NCBI RefSeq assembly: GCF_009002475.1 | Contig: NZ_AP019860.1 | Span: 7,454,501-7,518,500, forward strand | Length of the DNA stretch: 64,000 bases | Direction of reading: 5' to 3' | DNA from: Candidatus Uabimicrobium amorphum | GTDB lineage: Bacteria > Planctomycetota > Uabimicrobiia > Uabimicrobiales > Uabimicrobiaceae | In this document: positions 17,257-29,538 of the stretch, piece by piece | Position numbering within the stretch: the stretch's first letter is position 1 | Layout: every line of letters starts with the position of its first letter | The notes under the pieces: model-generated | Told to the model about the DNA's origin: nothing | What the model saw: the letters and a program-made list of their open reading frames with translations, nothing else | Databases searched by the model: none | Translations under genes and position numbers: made by a program

Positions 17257-19098
17257 ATGAAGTACTTATCTTTGCTACTTGTCGTATTCTCACTAAATAT
17301 TTTTCACGCGCAAGAACAAGCGGAATATATCCGCGAAAACTACACGAAATACGAATATCGCATCCCGATGCGCGATGGAGCCAAATTGTTCACCGCGGTG
17401 TATATACCAAACGATGTATCGCAAAAATATCCCATTCTGATGTACCGTACGCCTTATACGGTAAGTCCATATGGTGCTGATCAATATAAAAAGCGTTTGG
17501 GTCCTAATCATCTTCTGGCAAAAGAGGGTTATATTTTTGTCTACCAGGATGTGCGCGGTACGATGATGTCCGAGGGAGAATTTGTGAATATGACACCTCA
17601 TGTTTCCGCGAAAAAGACCAATGAGAGCACCGACACATACGACACCATCGAATGGCTACTAAAAAATATCAAAAACCACAATGGCAAAGTAGGGCAGTGG
17701 GGAATTTCCTATCCTGGATTTTATAGTGCCGCCGGCATGATAGATAGCCATCCGGCGCTGAAAGCTGTTTCACCTCAAGCCCCCATCGCTGATTGGTTTT
17801 GGGATGATTTCCATCACCATGGTGCTTTTTTTCTTCCTCATGGATTTAACTTTCTAAGTGTTTTTGGTAAAAAACGCGACAAACTGCGCACGACCTTTGG
17901 CAAGCGCTTTGATCATAAAACTCCCGATGGCTATCAATTTTTCTTAGAGATGGGACCACTAAAAAACGCCAATGAAAAATACTTGCACGGAAAAATCAAG
18001 TTTTGGAACGATATCGTAGAGCACCCTAATTACGATGAATTTTGGCAGTCACGTAACATACTACCGCACCTCAAAAATGTAAAATGTGCGGTAATGACTG
18101 TGGGTGGTTGGTTTGATGCCGAAGATCTCTACGGGCCTTTGAATATCTATAAAGAAGTCGAAAAAAATAATCCCGGTATTTTCAATATGCTTGTCATGGG
18201 ACCGTGGGTTCATGGTGGATGGGCACGTAGCGAAGGAAATTCATTGGGTGACATTTCTTTTGGTGCCAAAACATCTAAGTACTATCAAAAACATGTGGAA
18301 AGTATGTTTTTCAATCATTTCCTAAAAGGAAAAGGTGAATTGCAGTTGCCAGAGGCGTTGTGTTTTGAAACCGGGGCCAATCGTTGGCGACGTTTTCAGA
18401 AATGGCCTCCGCAGAATTTGCAACCAAAGAATTTGTATATGCATGACAAAAGTCGTCTACATTTCTCGCCACCTCAAAAAGAAGGGTTTGACGACTACAT
18501 CAGTGACCCCAACAAACCCGTGCCCTCAGGAAATGAAATCGCCATTGGCATGACACGAGAGTACATGATCGAAGACCAAAGATTTGCCGCACGTCGTCCC
18601 GATGTACTTCATTACCAAACGGAAGTATTAGAAGAAGATATGACCATTGTCGGGCCTATCGATGCCAACCTATGGGTTTCCACCACCGGAACTGCTGCTG
18701 ACTGGGTGGTAAAAATTATCGACGTTTTTCCCAATGATTATGAACAAAAAGGCGAAAAGGAAACAAAAAAGATGGGTGGCTACCAGATGATGGTACGCAG
18801 TGAGATTATTCGCGGTAGATTTCGCGAAAGTTACGAGCACCCCAAACCATTTACCGCAAATAAAATCACCAAAGTGTCTTTTAATTTACAAGATGTGTGT
18901 CACACCTTTAAACGAGGTCATCGCATTATGATTCAGATTCAAAGCACATGGTTTCCCATGGTAGATCGCAATCCTCAAAAATATGTAGACAATATCTTTA
19001 AAGCCAACGAAGAGGATTTTATTCGCGCAACACACCGTGTTTATCGTTCTAAAGAACATCCTTCGCATATTCACATAAAGGTTTTGCCAACAAAATAG
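17257..19098 (+). CDS. Secreted CocE/NonD-family hydrolase (peptidase S15-like)
   Basis: A signal peptide (YLSLLLVVFSLNIFHA, then Q) precedes an alpha/beta-hydrolase core. The start IPMRDGAKLFTAVYIPND, the oxyanion segment QDVRGTMMSEGEF and the nucleophile GQWGISYPG (Ser151) are typical of the X-Pro dipeptidyl peptidase/CocE group. GGWFDAEDLYGP supplies the acid and GPWVHGGW the histidine. The C-terminal ~230 residues form the jelly-roll domain of the family. It hydrolyses acyl, ester or amide bonds of external substrates. It lies 54 bases after the acyltransferase with AAAGGAAG before the ATG, so the three secreted or membrane enzymes look like one operon. Confidence 0.88.
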   Translation: MKYLSLLLVVFSLNIFHAQEQAEYIRENYTKYEYRIPMRDGAKLFTAVYIPNDVSQKYPILMYRTPYTVSPYGADQYKKRLGPNHLLAKEGYIFVYQDVRGTMMSEGEFVNMTPHVSAKKTNESTDTYDTIEWLLKNIKNHNGKVGQWGISYPGFYSAAGMIDSHPALKAVSPQAPIADWFWDDFHHHGAFFLPHGFNFLSVFGKKRDKLRTTFGKRFDHKTPDGYQFFLEMGPLKNANEKYLHGKIKFWNDIVEHPNYDEFWQSRNILPHLKNVKCAVMTVGGWFDAEDLYGPLNIYKEVEKNNPGIFNMLVMGPWVHGGWARSEGNSLGDISFGAKTSKYYQKHVESMFFNHFLKGKGELQLPEALCFETGANRWRRFQKWPPQNLQPKNLYMHDKSRLHFSPPQKEGFDDYISDPNKPVPSGNEIAIGMTREYMIEDQRFAARRPDVLHYQTEVLEEDMTIVGPIDANLWVSTTGTAADWVVKIIDVFPNDYEQKGEKETKKMGGYQMMVRSEIIRGRFRESYEHPKPFTANKITKVSFNLQDVCHTFKRGHRIMIQIQSTWFPMVDRNPQKYVDNIFKANEEDFIRATHRVYRSKEHPSHIHIKVLPTK

Positions 19099-19136
19099 TC
19101 GCATTTTCAATGATATGCGGTGCCCTCCTACTAGGT

Positions 19137-19167
19137 AATTGCTGGGGTGCATCGCATACCAGCAATT
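19137..19167. terminator. Hairpin between convergent genes
   Basis: Perfect 9-bp arms AATTGCTGG and CCAGCAATT surround 13 bases. A competing stem pairs TATGCG (19114-19119) with CGCATA (19153-19158). It sits between the stops of the CocE-type hydrolase and the TPR kinase and probably ends transcription from both sides. Confidence 0.55.
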
Positions 19168-19211
19168 TCCATACTTAAGATACGCATTAGTCTTGCGCTC
19201 AAACTCGTTTC

Positions 19212-20996
19212 TCATTCATTGTTGCGTACGAACAACTTGCCAATGTTATCAATAGAGTCATATTCTCCGGCATCGATCTTTTGTATTAAAAGATTCAAAA
19301 TGCCGGTGTAGCGATGTTTTAAATCAACGGCTTTTTGCAAATCCGCTCTCGCTTCACTAAAATTTTCCTGCGGGATGTGGACAAAAATAGCTCGTGCGCC
19401 GTAGTAACTACCTTGATCAGGATTTAATGCGATGCTTTTGGCAAAATCTTGTTCTGCAAGTGAAAAAAACTCAGAATTGCTTTGCGCCATTGCCCCGTAA
19501 CACTGACCACGGTGGTAGTAGTAATATCCAATTTTTGGATTTATTTCTATTGCTGTATCGAGATTTTTAATGGCACGTGCAAAAAGGTCTTCTCTTTCTT
19601 GTACATCGTTTTTTTGTCTCGCCAATATCTTGTACTGCGTTCCTCTAATTTTATAAATGCCACTATTTTTGATATCTAGTTGCGTCCCAATAGAGGTCAT
19701 CTTTAGCACTGCCTGCTGCATTTTTAGGTCAAACAATTGCGAACTGACATGTTCCATTTCTTTTGCCAATTTTTTATGCCGCACATTATGATCGGCCACA
19801 GCCTGCCCATTGATTTTATTTATTACCTCTCGAATATTCTCTTTGTTTTTCTCCCCCTGTGTTAATAGAGAAAAAACTTCTTGTAGAGGCTCTCTAATTT
19901 CGTTGGTAAGGTTTTCATCATGAATGACTTGTAGTTTTTGCTGAACATATTGAAGGTGCTGTGCTAAATCTTGTTGATTGCGTTGACTTTTTTTAACAAC
20001 CTTTTCAATGCTGGCTAAATACCTTTTGATGTCGCGTAAAATGTCCTCTTGCTGTGGATTCATTTGCGTTTTGTACTGCAATACGACCGTATTCACTGCG
20101 ACGAGTAGCAAAACAGCGAGCACAAAAGCATATTTCTTTACTTTGCTTTTGCCTTTAAAATGAAATGTGCGCTTTGCCGCTATTTTACGGTTATTGCGGA
20201 AATTGCGTAAATCGCGAACCAATTCCCATGCATTCTGATAGCGTTTTTCGGGATTTTTCGCCAAGCATTTCAAGCAAATTTTTTCTAACTCTATAGGAAT
20301 ATCGTTTCTTATTTTTCGCGGTGCTATCGGCTCTTCGTTTAAAATACGCAACATAATGCGAAATTCCGCATCGCCGGAAAATAGTTTTTTCCCGGTCAAA
20401 GCCTCGTAAAAAGTTGCCCCGATAGAGTAAATATCACTACATTTACTCACTCCGCCTTCAACCTGCTCAGGCGACATATAAGTGACACTACCCACAATTT
20501 GTCCTGTTTGCGACAACTTACTCGCTTCGCGATCGCTATCTTTTGCCAAGCCAAAATCCATTAACTTAGGATTGAGTTGCGAATCCAACATGATATTTGC
20601 AGGCTTGATATCACGGTGGATGATATTGTTTTTGTGCACCTCGTGCAGGGCTTCTGCTACTTTTTCGATCATCTCCGCGATTCTGCGATAGTCCACTTCC
20701 GTTGTTGTCTTTATATACTCGGCCAAACTCAACCCTGCAATAAATTCCATTGTAAAAAATGGAATGGGGTTTTCTCCATATTCGTAAATGCGCACAATAT
20801 TTGGATGTGACAACTGCGACAATGCCTGCACTTCGCGAAGAAAGCGTTTGGAGTGTTGCATATCTTGAAATTTTTCTATTACCTTGAGGGCAACTTTGCG
20901 CTTCATTCTTGGATCGTAAACTTCATATACAATTCCCATACCACCGCGACCGAGTTGGGAAATGATTTGGTAACGCGCAAATGTTGTTGTTTTCAT
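19212..20996 (-). CDS. Transmembrane Ser/Thr protein kinase with TPR tail
   Basis: A complete Hanks-type kinase domain occupies residues ~9-270: GRGGMG loop, Lys38 in ALKVIEKF, HRDIKPAN with Asp129, DFG at 147-149 and YMSPEQ. A transmembrane helix follows (KYAFVLAVLLLVAVNTVVL, about 287-307), then a ~130-residue coiled coil, then TPR-like repeats (IEINPKIGYYYYHRGQCYGA, IALNPDQGSYYGARAIF). I chose the ATG at 20996, which has GGAAG in front. A TTG four codons earlier overlaps that box. It is a single transcription unit. The ligand of the outer coiled-coil/TPR part is unknown. Confidence 0.9.
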   Translation of the reverse strand: MKTTTFARYQIISQLGRGGMGIVYEVYDPRMKRKVALKVIEKFQDMQHSKRFLREVQALSQLSHPNIVRIYEYGENPIPFFTMEFIAGLSLAEYIKTTTEVDYRRIAEMIEKVAEALHEVHKNNIIHRDIKPANIMLDSQLNPKLMDFGLAKDSDREASKLSQTGQIVGSVTYMSPEQVEGGVSKCSDIYSIGATFYEALTGKKLFSGDAEFRIMLRILNEEPIAPRKIRNDIPIELEKICLKCLAKNPEKRYQNAWELVRDLRNFRNNRKIAAKRTFHFKGKSKVKKYAFVLAVLLLVAVNTVVLQYKTQMNPQQEDILRDIKRYLASIEKVVKKSQRNQQDLAQHLQYVQQKLQVIHDENLTNEIREPLQEVFSLLTQGEKNKENIREVINKINGQAVADHNVRHKKLAKEMEHVSSQLFDLKMQQAVLKMTSIGTQLDIKNSGIYKIRGTQYKILARQKNDVQEREDLFARAIKNLDTAIEINPKIGYYYYHRGQCYGAMAQSNSEFFSLAEQDFAKSIALNPDQGSYYGARAIFVHIPQENFSEARADLQKAVDLKHRYTGILNLLIQKIDAGEYDSIDNIGKLFVRNNE

Positions 20997-21074
20997 TGTT
21001 TCTTCCAAAAAATGTATATGCTTCCAAATATGTACTTTGTGCCTAACTACATAGATTCTGTACTTAAATTTTAG

Positions 21075-24784
<3,710 letters not shown>

Positions 24785-24846
24785 GATCCCCCCCAATGTA
24801 ACAAATAACGACAAAACAATGGCCATTATGGTCGATCCAACACCAT

Positions 24847-25641
24847 TTACGTACAAAGACTACCTTTTAAAGATTTGCGACGATAAACAAATGCAAAAAT
24901 AAGAAAAAAAGCAATAAAAATAATTGTTGTTCCTGGCTCTGGTGCGCCCACAATACTATTTAAATTCTCTTCCCCAATATCAACCGCAAATAAAATATCG
25001 TTATAGTCCAAATCTCCCCCACCAAGTAAATCTTCAAAACCGACAAGTAAAAAAGGACTTCCTCCCGGAACAAAGGCAATCATGTGCTGTAAACCATCAG
25101 GATTGTTGTCTGTCGAAAAAACTGTTTGTCCACCGTTTGCGCCATTGGCAATCAAGAAAAAATCCAACTGTGTACCTTTTTCTAAATTACCAAGTTCGAC
25201 AAAATCGCCTTGTTGCAGAGGGGTAGAATTGCTACGAGATCGACCTGCGGACGCATCGGGGAAAATCAACTGTGAGCTTTCATTGATACCACTTTCACCA
25301 TTGGTATTAAATCCTAAGGTATTGCGAAAACCAGCGCCTTCGGAAATAAAATATACACGTGACTCAAAGTCAGACTTCAAAACAAGCTCTGCTGGGTCCA
25401 CGTTGAAGAGTTGTGCATTTTCAAATACAGAACTTTCGCCAAGATTAGTAGATATGAAATTTTGAAAGCCAGGTAAGTAATTTTCCTGAAACTCTACAGC
25501 GCGTGCATCGGAACCTGCAATTTGAACAGGGTTGACAATGTCAAGATCAAACGGTCGCGCCGATGACTGAACAGGTGACTGTTGTTGTGCTACTAGAGAA
25601 ATGGTTAGTATCACACATAAATATAAATGTATCACTTTCAT
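24847..25641 (-). CDS. PEP-CTERM surface protein with DUF4114-like domain
   Basis: A signal peptide (IHLYLCVILTISLVA, then QQ) starts the protein. The middle carries a DUF4114-type domain: RVYFISEGAGF, then LVGFEDLLGGGDLDYNDILF, whose Asp-rich loop suggests calcium binding. The tail is a textbook PEP-CTERM signal: Pro234-Glu-Pro-Gly, a hydrophobic helix (IIFIAFFLIFAFVY) and Arg-Arg-Lys. It is therefore exported and cut by an exosortase, evidently the one encoded two genes downstream. The ATG has AGGAG. A possible sigma54 promoter lies about 65-80 bases upstream. Confidence 0.88.
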   Translation of the reverse strand: MKVIHLYLCVILTISLVAQQQSPVQSSARPFDLDIVNPVQIAGSDARAVEFQENYLPGFQNFISTNLGESSVFENAQLFNVDPAELVLKSDFESRVYFISEGAGFRNTLGFNTNGESGINESSQLIFPDASAGRSRSNSTPLQQGDFVELGNLEKGTQLDFFLIANGANGGQTVFSTDNNPDGLQHMIAFVPGGSPFLLVGFEDLLGGGDLDYNDILFAVDIGEENLNSIVGAPEPGTTIIFIAFFLIFAFVYRRKSLKGSLCT

Positions 25642-25703
25642 CTGTTTCTCCTAAAGTTTAATTTAGCTGCAAAAGCCTCTTAAAATACGATAGGTTTTAT
25701 TAC

Positions 25704-25720
25704 TACCAAAAAGTGTGCCA
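25704..25720 (-). promoter_or_regulatory. Candidate sigma54 promoter for the PEP-CTERM operon
   Basis: On the minus strand TGGCAC, five bases, then TTGGT. The -24 hexamer is perfect and the spacing is right, but the -12 core reads GG instead of GC. Transcription would start ~55 bases before the PEP-CTERM ATG. Sigma54 control of PEP-CTERM genes is known in some Proteobacteria. Confidence 0.4.
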
Positions 25721-25862
25721 TTAAATTCAAAATTTATTTTGTTTGGTGCTATTACCGATTTGATGCGTTATAGAGCGTAAAACTAACGTCTAGGAAAATG
25801 CCATACGTCATTTATTTCTGACTGTCTGTTTTTTCTGACACTTACACAAATTGAACACCTAA

Positions 25863-25935
25863 ATACGATCCCGCCCCCCTATCCCAGAAATTATACATAA
25901 CGGGATCGGGAACGGGATCGGGAACGGGATCGTAT
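25863..25935. repeat. 12-bp tandem repeat bounded by an 11-bp inverted repeat
   Basis: The unit CGGGATCGGGAA occurs at 25901-25912 and 25913-25924, with 8 bases of a third copy ending at 25932. ATACGATCCCG (25863-25873) is the exact reverse complement of CGGGATCGTAT (25925-25935). This block is far richer in GC than its surroundings. It lies after the SpoIIE gene and could form a strong hairpin or be a dispersed repeat family. Confidence 0.7.
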
Positions 25936-25971
25936 AAAAGTGATATCTTTCTACTAGTACAAGTCATTAGA

Positions 25972-27723
25972 TTAAGTTATATCTAAATCAGAACTCGCGG
26001 TGCGCAACGTTTCACTTTGAAAATTCTTGATAAGTGATAGATAATTATTCCCCTTACTATCGCGATGATAGGTAACTTTATCTACTAAACTGTGAATAAT
26101 ATAAAGGCCAAACCCCCCACTCATTTGTTGTAAGTCCGCATCCGTAATTTCATCGATATCGTTCATATTTTTTTCATCGGCCATCGAAAATGGTATTCCT
26201 TTATCAACAAAACAAATGCGAATCCAGGAATGGGACACAGATATCTCGATGCGGATTACATTGTCGGGGTCATTTTTATAGCCGTGCCGAATAATATTTG
26301 CAACAACTTCATTCGCTGCCAATAACAAATTGTTCAAGTTTTCTTCGTTTTGGAAATACCTAATTTTAGAGGCCGTTTTCGTTATGTAATTGCGTACGCG
26401 TTTTAATTCATCCAAACAACTTGTGATCATAAGAACATTGTATATTCGGGTTTGGCTAAATACTTCCTCGATTTTGACAACAATGCACGTTACGTCATCC
26501 TTGAAGTCTTGGTAACTGTATTCAATGAGGCTTTCTCTAACTTTTGCGATAATTTCGCCAGGTGTCTTTGTGCTATTTTGTTTCAAAATGTTCATGAGTT
26601 TTTGTTCACCAAACATCTCTCCTTTTTCATTTTGAACTTCAATAACCCCATCAGAATAAAATAAGAATATATCATTATCATCAAAGTGCTCTTCTGCTAT
26701 TTCTAAATTTGGCTGGGTTTGAACACCGAGAGGCAAATTTTTACCTACAATACGCTGGACCTGTTCTGATAAAAATTTGTAGTGGAGGATATTGGTATGT
26801 CCAAAATCTACCGATATCAGTTTGTGAGTAAAAAGATTAAAACGGTTGTAACACATGGTGGCAAATGTTTCTAATTCAATAAGCTCAGGGGTAATTTCTT
26901 CCATCAACCGTAGCATAATTTTCTGTGGTGAAATAAATCCACGAGTGGGAAGATTTGCTTTTCCCGCACAACGCAATAAAACACCTTTTAGAGCTGCCGC
27001 CACCAAAGCTGCTGCGATCCCTTTTCCCATAACGTCACCAATCACGAGATCCATACATTTTGTATCATGATTAAAAAAATCATAAAAATCACCCGACACT
27101 TCTTGGGAAGGAATATTCAATACTTCAATCGTTAAATTTTCCCTTTTGGGAAGGCGCCCTAAAAGCAACGCTTTCTGGATCTCAAAACCTATTTCTTTGT
27201 TATTTTGCGATAACTTTTCTTTATTAATGCGCGCTTGTTCTTTTTCCGCCACCAAAGCGCGTTCTTTTTCCACAATAACTTCTTCTTTTTGACGCAATGA
27301 CTGTTCAAGAGCTTTGAAGTTTTCAATTTTTTTGTCTAAAGCTTTTGTACATAAGAGCAAATCACCACCAAATTCCATTTTTGGTAACGCGCTATAATCT
27401 TCCACATCATCAATGAACAATTGGCACAAAAAAACAACTGTTTTTTCCTGAACAATGACATTTGCTTTAAACTTTAAGTGATTACTTGTTTGAATAATAT
27501 ACTTTTCATCTGGCATCGCACAAATTTGCTCATAAGTAAAATCTTCCAAATAAGGCTGCAAAATACGAAAGCAATTTTTGAAAGGAATACCCACATTGAT
27601 TGCGGCACACAGGGACTGCATTTCTTCGCTTACACTTACGACAACGAGTGAATCATTGAATACAACATGTAGCGGAAAAATTGTTTCGAACGAAGAGAAT
27701 GGGATGACAATATCTTGAGACAT
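25972..27723 (-). CDS. SpoIIE-type phosphatase and HATPase protein with HNOBA-like N-terminus
   Basis: Residues 1-~125 resemble a diverged HNOBA (PAS-like) domain (FPLHVVFNDSLVVVSVSEEM). A coiled coil (~125-190) leads into a SpoIIE/PP2C phosphatase with all metal motifs: SGDFYDFF, GDVMGKG, FYSDGVIEV and DDVTC. The C-terminal ~130 residues are an RsbW-like GHKL kinase: N box NEVVANIIRHGY, DKGIPF and GGFGLYIIHSL. One chain thus carries both kinase and phosphatase for a STAS antagonist. The ATG at 27723 follows GGGGTGA, 14 bases after the STAS gene stop. It is a paralogue of the protein at 47338, but no H-NOX gene is adjacent here. Confidence 0.85.
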   Translation of the reverse strand: MSQDIVIPFSSFETIFPLHVVFNDSLVVVSVSEEMQSLCAAINVGIPFKNCFRILQPYLEDFTYEQICAMPDEKYIIQTSNHLKFKANVIVQEKTVVFLCQLFIDDVEDYSALPKMEFGGDLLLCTKALDKKIENFKALEQSLRQKEEVIVEKERALVAEKEQARINKEKLSQNNKEIGFEIQKALLLGRLPKRENLTIEVLNIPSQEVSGDFYDFFNHDTKCMDLVIGDVMGKGIAAALVAAALKGVLLRCAGKANLPTRGFISPQKIMLRLMEEITPELIELETFATMCYNRFNLFTHKLISVDFGHTNILHYKFLSEQVQRIVGKNLPLGVQTQPNLEIAEEHFDDNDIFLFYSDGVIEVQNEKGEMFGEQKLMNILKQNSTKTPGEIIAKVRESLIEYSYQDFKDDVTCIVVKIEEVFSQTRIYNVLMITSCLDELKRVRNYITKTASKIRYFQNEENLNNLLLAANEVVANIIRHGYKNDPDNVIRIEISVSHSWIRICFVDKGIPFSMADEKNMNDIDEITDADLQQMSGGFGLYIIHSLVDKVTYHRDSKGNNYLSLIKNFQSETLRTASSDLDIT

Positions 27724-27737
27724 AAAATCACCCCAAA

Positions 27738-28064
27738 TCAAAAAGAAGCAATAGCTTCTTCTTTGGTATTGCAAATATCAAACACTTTATGCATACGTAC
27801 AAGCTCAAATAGCGTACGTACGGTTTTCGAGATGGCAAAAAGTTTTAGTTCTCCGCTACTCTCATTACAACCTCGTAGACAAGACAGAATTGCTCCCAAA
27901 CCAGAACTATCAATAAATTTAAGCGCACTCATATCAATCAATACTTTGGGATGCTTGACAATTTCTGCGGTTTGCTCTTTAAACTCTTTGCTGTTACTGG
28001 CATCTAAAACATCTGCCGTTACGGTAATAATTCGGATATCGTTTTCTGTTTGTGTTGAGATCAT
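27738..28064 (-). CDS. STAS-domain anti-sigma factor antagonist
   Basis: This 108-residue protein is one STAS domain. The phosphorylation loop FIDSSGLGA (Ser53/Ser54) is intact. Such proteins bind an anti-sigma or other switch kinase when unphosphorylated and are released when the serine is phosphorylated. The gene precedes the SpoIIE/HATPase gene by 14 bases, so substrate, phosphatase and kinase are encoded together. It follows the last EPS gene of the minus arm by 40 bases on the same strand and may be co-transcribed with it. The ATG has an AAGAGG box. The final target sigma factor is not in the window. Confidence 0.88.
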   Translation of the reverse strand: MISTQTENDIRIITVTADVLDASNSKEFKEQTAEIVKHPKVLIDMSALKFIDSSGLGAILSCLRGCNESSGELKLFAISKTVRTLFELVRMHKVFDICNTKEEAIASF

Positions 28065-28104
28065 GATACACCTCTTATAGAAAAATGAACTGTCAAAATA
28101 AGAA

Positions 28105-29538
28105 CTATTTTAAGGTACGCCCGAAAAGAACTTGTTTCAAATAACTCACGCCAATGTAAAGATCTTGTTTAAAACCAGCAGAAACAGCATAAAAAGCTTC
28201 AGAGGCATACAAATCTTCAGCTGTACTTGCTAAAGATTTTACATATTGCTCGGTAATTATACCACTTTTGCTGCTAATGTATAGAGAACGCCAATCTTGA
28301 GGAAGGTTTTCTATTTCTTCTTTATTGCGCGGTGGTATACCAACAAAATGCATTTTACCACAAGCGATTTTCCATAACCCGGGAATGAAGAGTAAAAAAA
28401 AGTGACGCGTAGGACTTAAGTGATTGATCTGTTCCTTTTTGCAAAAACTAAAAAACGTTTGGCTTTGCCATAGGTTTGCATCGCATTTTGCAGGGAGCAC
28501 GATGTAGTCATTTTGAAAAAAAACAGCTCCACGACGCAGTAGCTTTAAAGATATGATGGTGAAAAGAAACAATGGCATAAAAACAATAAAAAGTGTCATC
28601 GCTAGTGTACGTGAAAAAATACTCATTGCTATATTTTTTAATACATTATCGTTTAAATTTCCTAAGATAAAGTCATCCACGACCTCTATTTCTGCGCCAA
28701 ATTCAATATTAATCAAACGATTTTTATCGATCACGACATTTTTCAAATCTAAAGATTCTCCGACATAGCTTTTTGGAAAAATCACAGCATTTTCGAGTGT
28801 AGACTTATCCTCAATAATACAACCTTCTTCGATAACAACATTGCCATTTATTTTTATATTCTGAGCGAAACGGCAGTTTTCACCAATATAGACAGGGGGC
28901 TGTATCGCTGTGGTAGAAGGAAGAAGTACATTGCGCGACAGCCATACACCTGGTTCTACCTCTTTCGCAGTTAACAACAGTTTATCAAAATCTTTATTCA
29001 AAACTTTGCGAATAGATGCTAACAAATTGGAATAGCTATTAATGGTTAAGTATTGGGTAATTTCGCAATCATTTTCTTCTGTAATTTCACTACGTTCTCG
29101 CAAACTTGTAACTGTATCGATTTGATCTGTGGGGACCCAAGCCCAACCACACCAGAATAGTTTGTCATTCTCCTTTGTAAAATATACTTGCGATTTTTGC
29201 TGCTCAATAAGTGGTAAAAACGCTTCATGAGCAATGAGCGTTGCCTGTTCATCAGCAAAATCAATAACATTTAACATTTCGTATGCGCGATCTGTAGACT
29301 TTGCCAAGTGAAAAGTGAAATCACATCCCCAACGTTCGCCATTTCCAAAAAAGCTCTCTACCTTTTGTGGAAGATGAGTCAAAATAAAATCGATTTTTTT
29401 GATCTCAAGAGAAATGATAAATTCAACTATGTGCTGCAAGAAAGGTTTTCCCAAAAATGGAATCATACCTGTGGGATAATATTCATTGATAAGTGACATA
29501 TTATCCGAATGTCCTGGCGCAATGATTACTGCTCTCAT
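28105..29538 (-). CDS. Nucleotidyltransferase-like / left-handed beta-helix / sugar-transferase-like fusion
   Basis: Residues 1-~190 resemble a sugar-1-phosphate nucleotidyltransferase (MRAVIIAPGH, TGMIPFLGKPFLQHIVEFII), but the usual Arg of the GxGxRL loop is absent. Residues ~210-300 are hexapeptide repeats (VYIGENCRF, KINGNVVIEEGCIIED). From ~305 a hydrophobic helix and GLWKIACGKMHFVGIPPRN align with the PRGMSLVGPRP end of bacterial sugar transferases, with catalytic residues lost. The ATG at 29538 overlaps the TGA of the upstream gene. It is last in the EPS minus arm. A scaffold or regulatory role is as likely as catalysis. Confidence 0.72.
   Translation of the reverse strand: MRAVIIAPGHSDNMSLINEYYPTGMIPFLGKPFLQHIVEFIISLEIKKIDFILTHLPQKVESFFGNGERWGCDFTFHLAKSTDRAYEMLNVIDFADEQATLIAHEAFLPLIEQQKSQVYFTKENDKLFWCGWAWVPTDQIDTVTSLRERSEITEENDCEITQYLTINSYSNLLASIRKVLNKDFDKLLLTAKEVEPGVWLSRNVLLPSTTAIQPPVYIGENCRFAQNIKINGNVVIEEGCIIEDKSTLENAVIFPKSYVGESLDLKNVVIDKNRLINIEFGAEIEVVDDFILGNLNDNVLKNIAMSIFSRTLAMTLFIVFMPLFLFTIISLKLLRRGAVFFQNDYIVLPAKCDANLWQSQTFFSFCKKEQINHLSPTRHFFLLFIPGLWKIACGKMHFVGIPPRNKEEIENLPQDWRSLYISSKSGIITEQYVKSLASTAEDLYASEAFYAVSAGFKQDLYIGVSYLKQVLFGRTLK

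Larger units (their letters stand above)
25642..25971. other. Intergenic region upstream of the PEP-CTERM operon
   Basis: These 330 bases lie between the PEP-CTERM gene start and the stop of the SpoIIE protein, both on the minus strand. They hold a sigma54-like promoter (25704-25720) and the GGGATC repeat array with its inverted repeat (25863-25935). No ORF is supported. Confidence 0.5.

Noticed and set aside
25901..25932. CRISPR-like array
   Set aside because: The units are 12 bp, directly abutting and without spacers.
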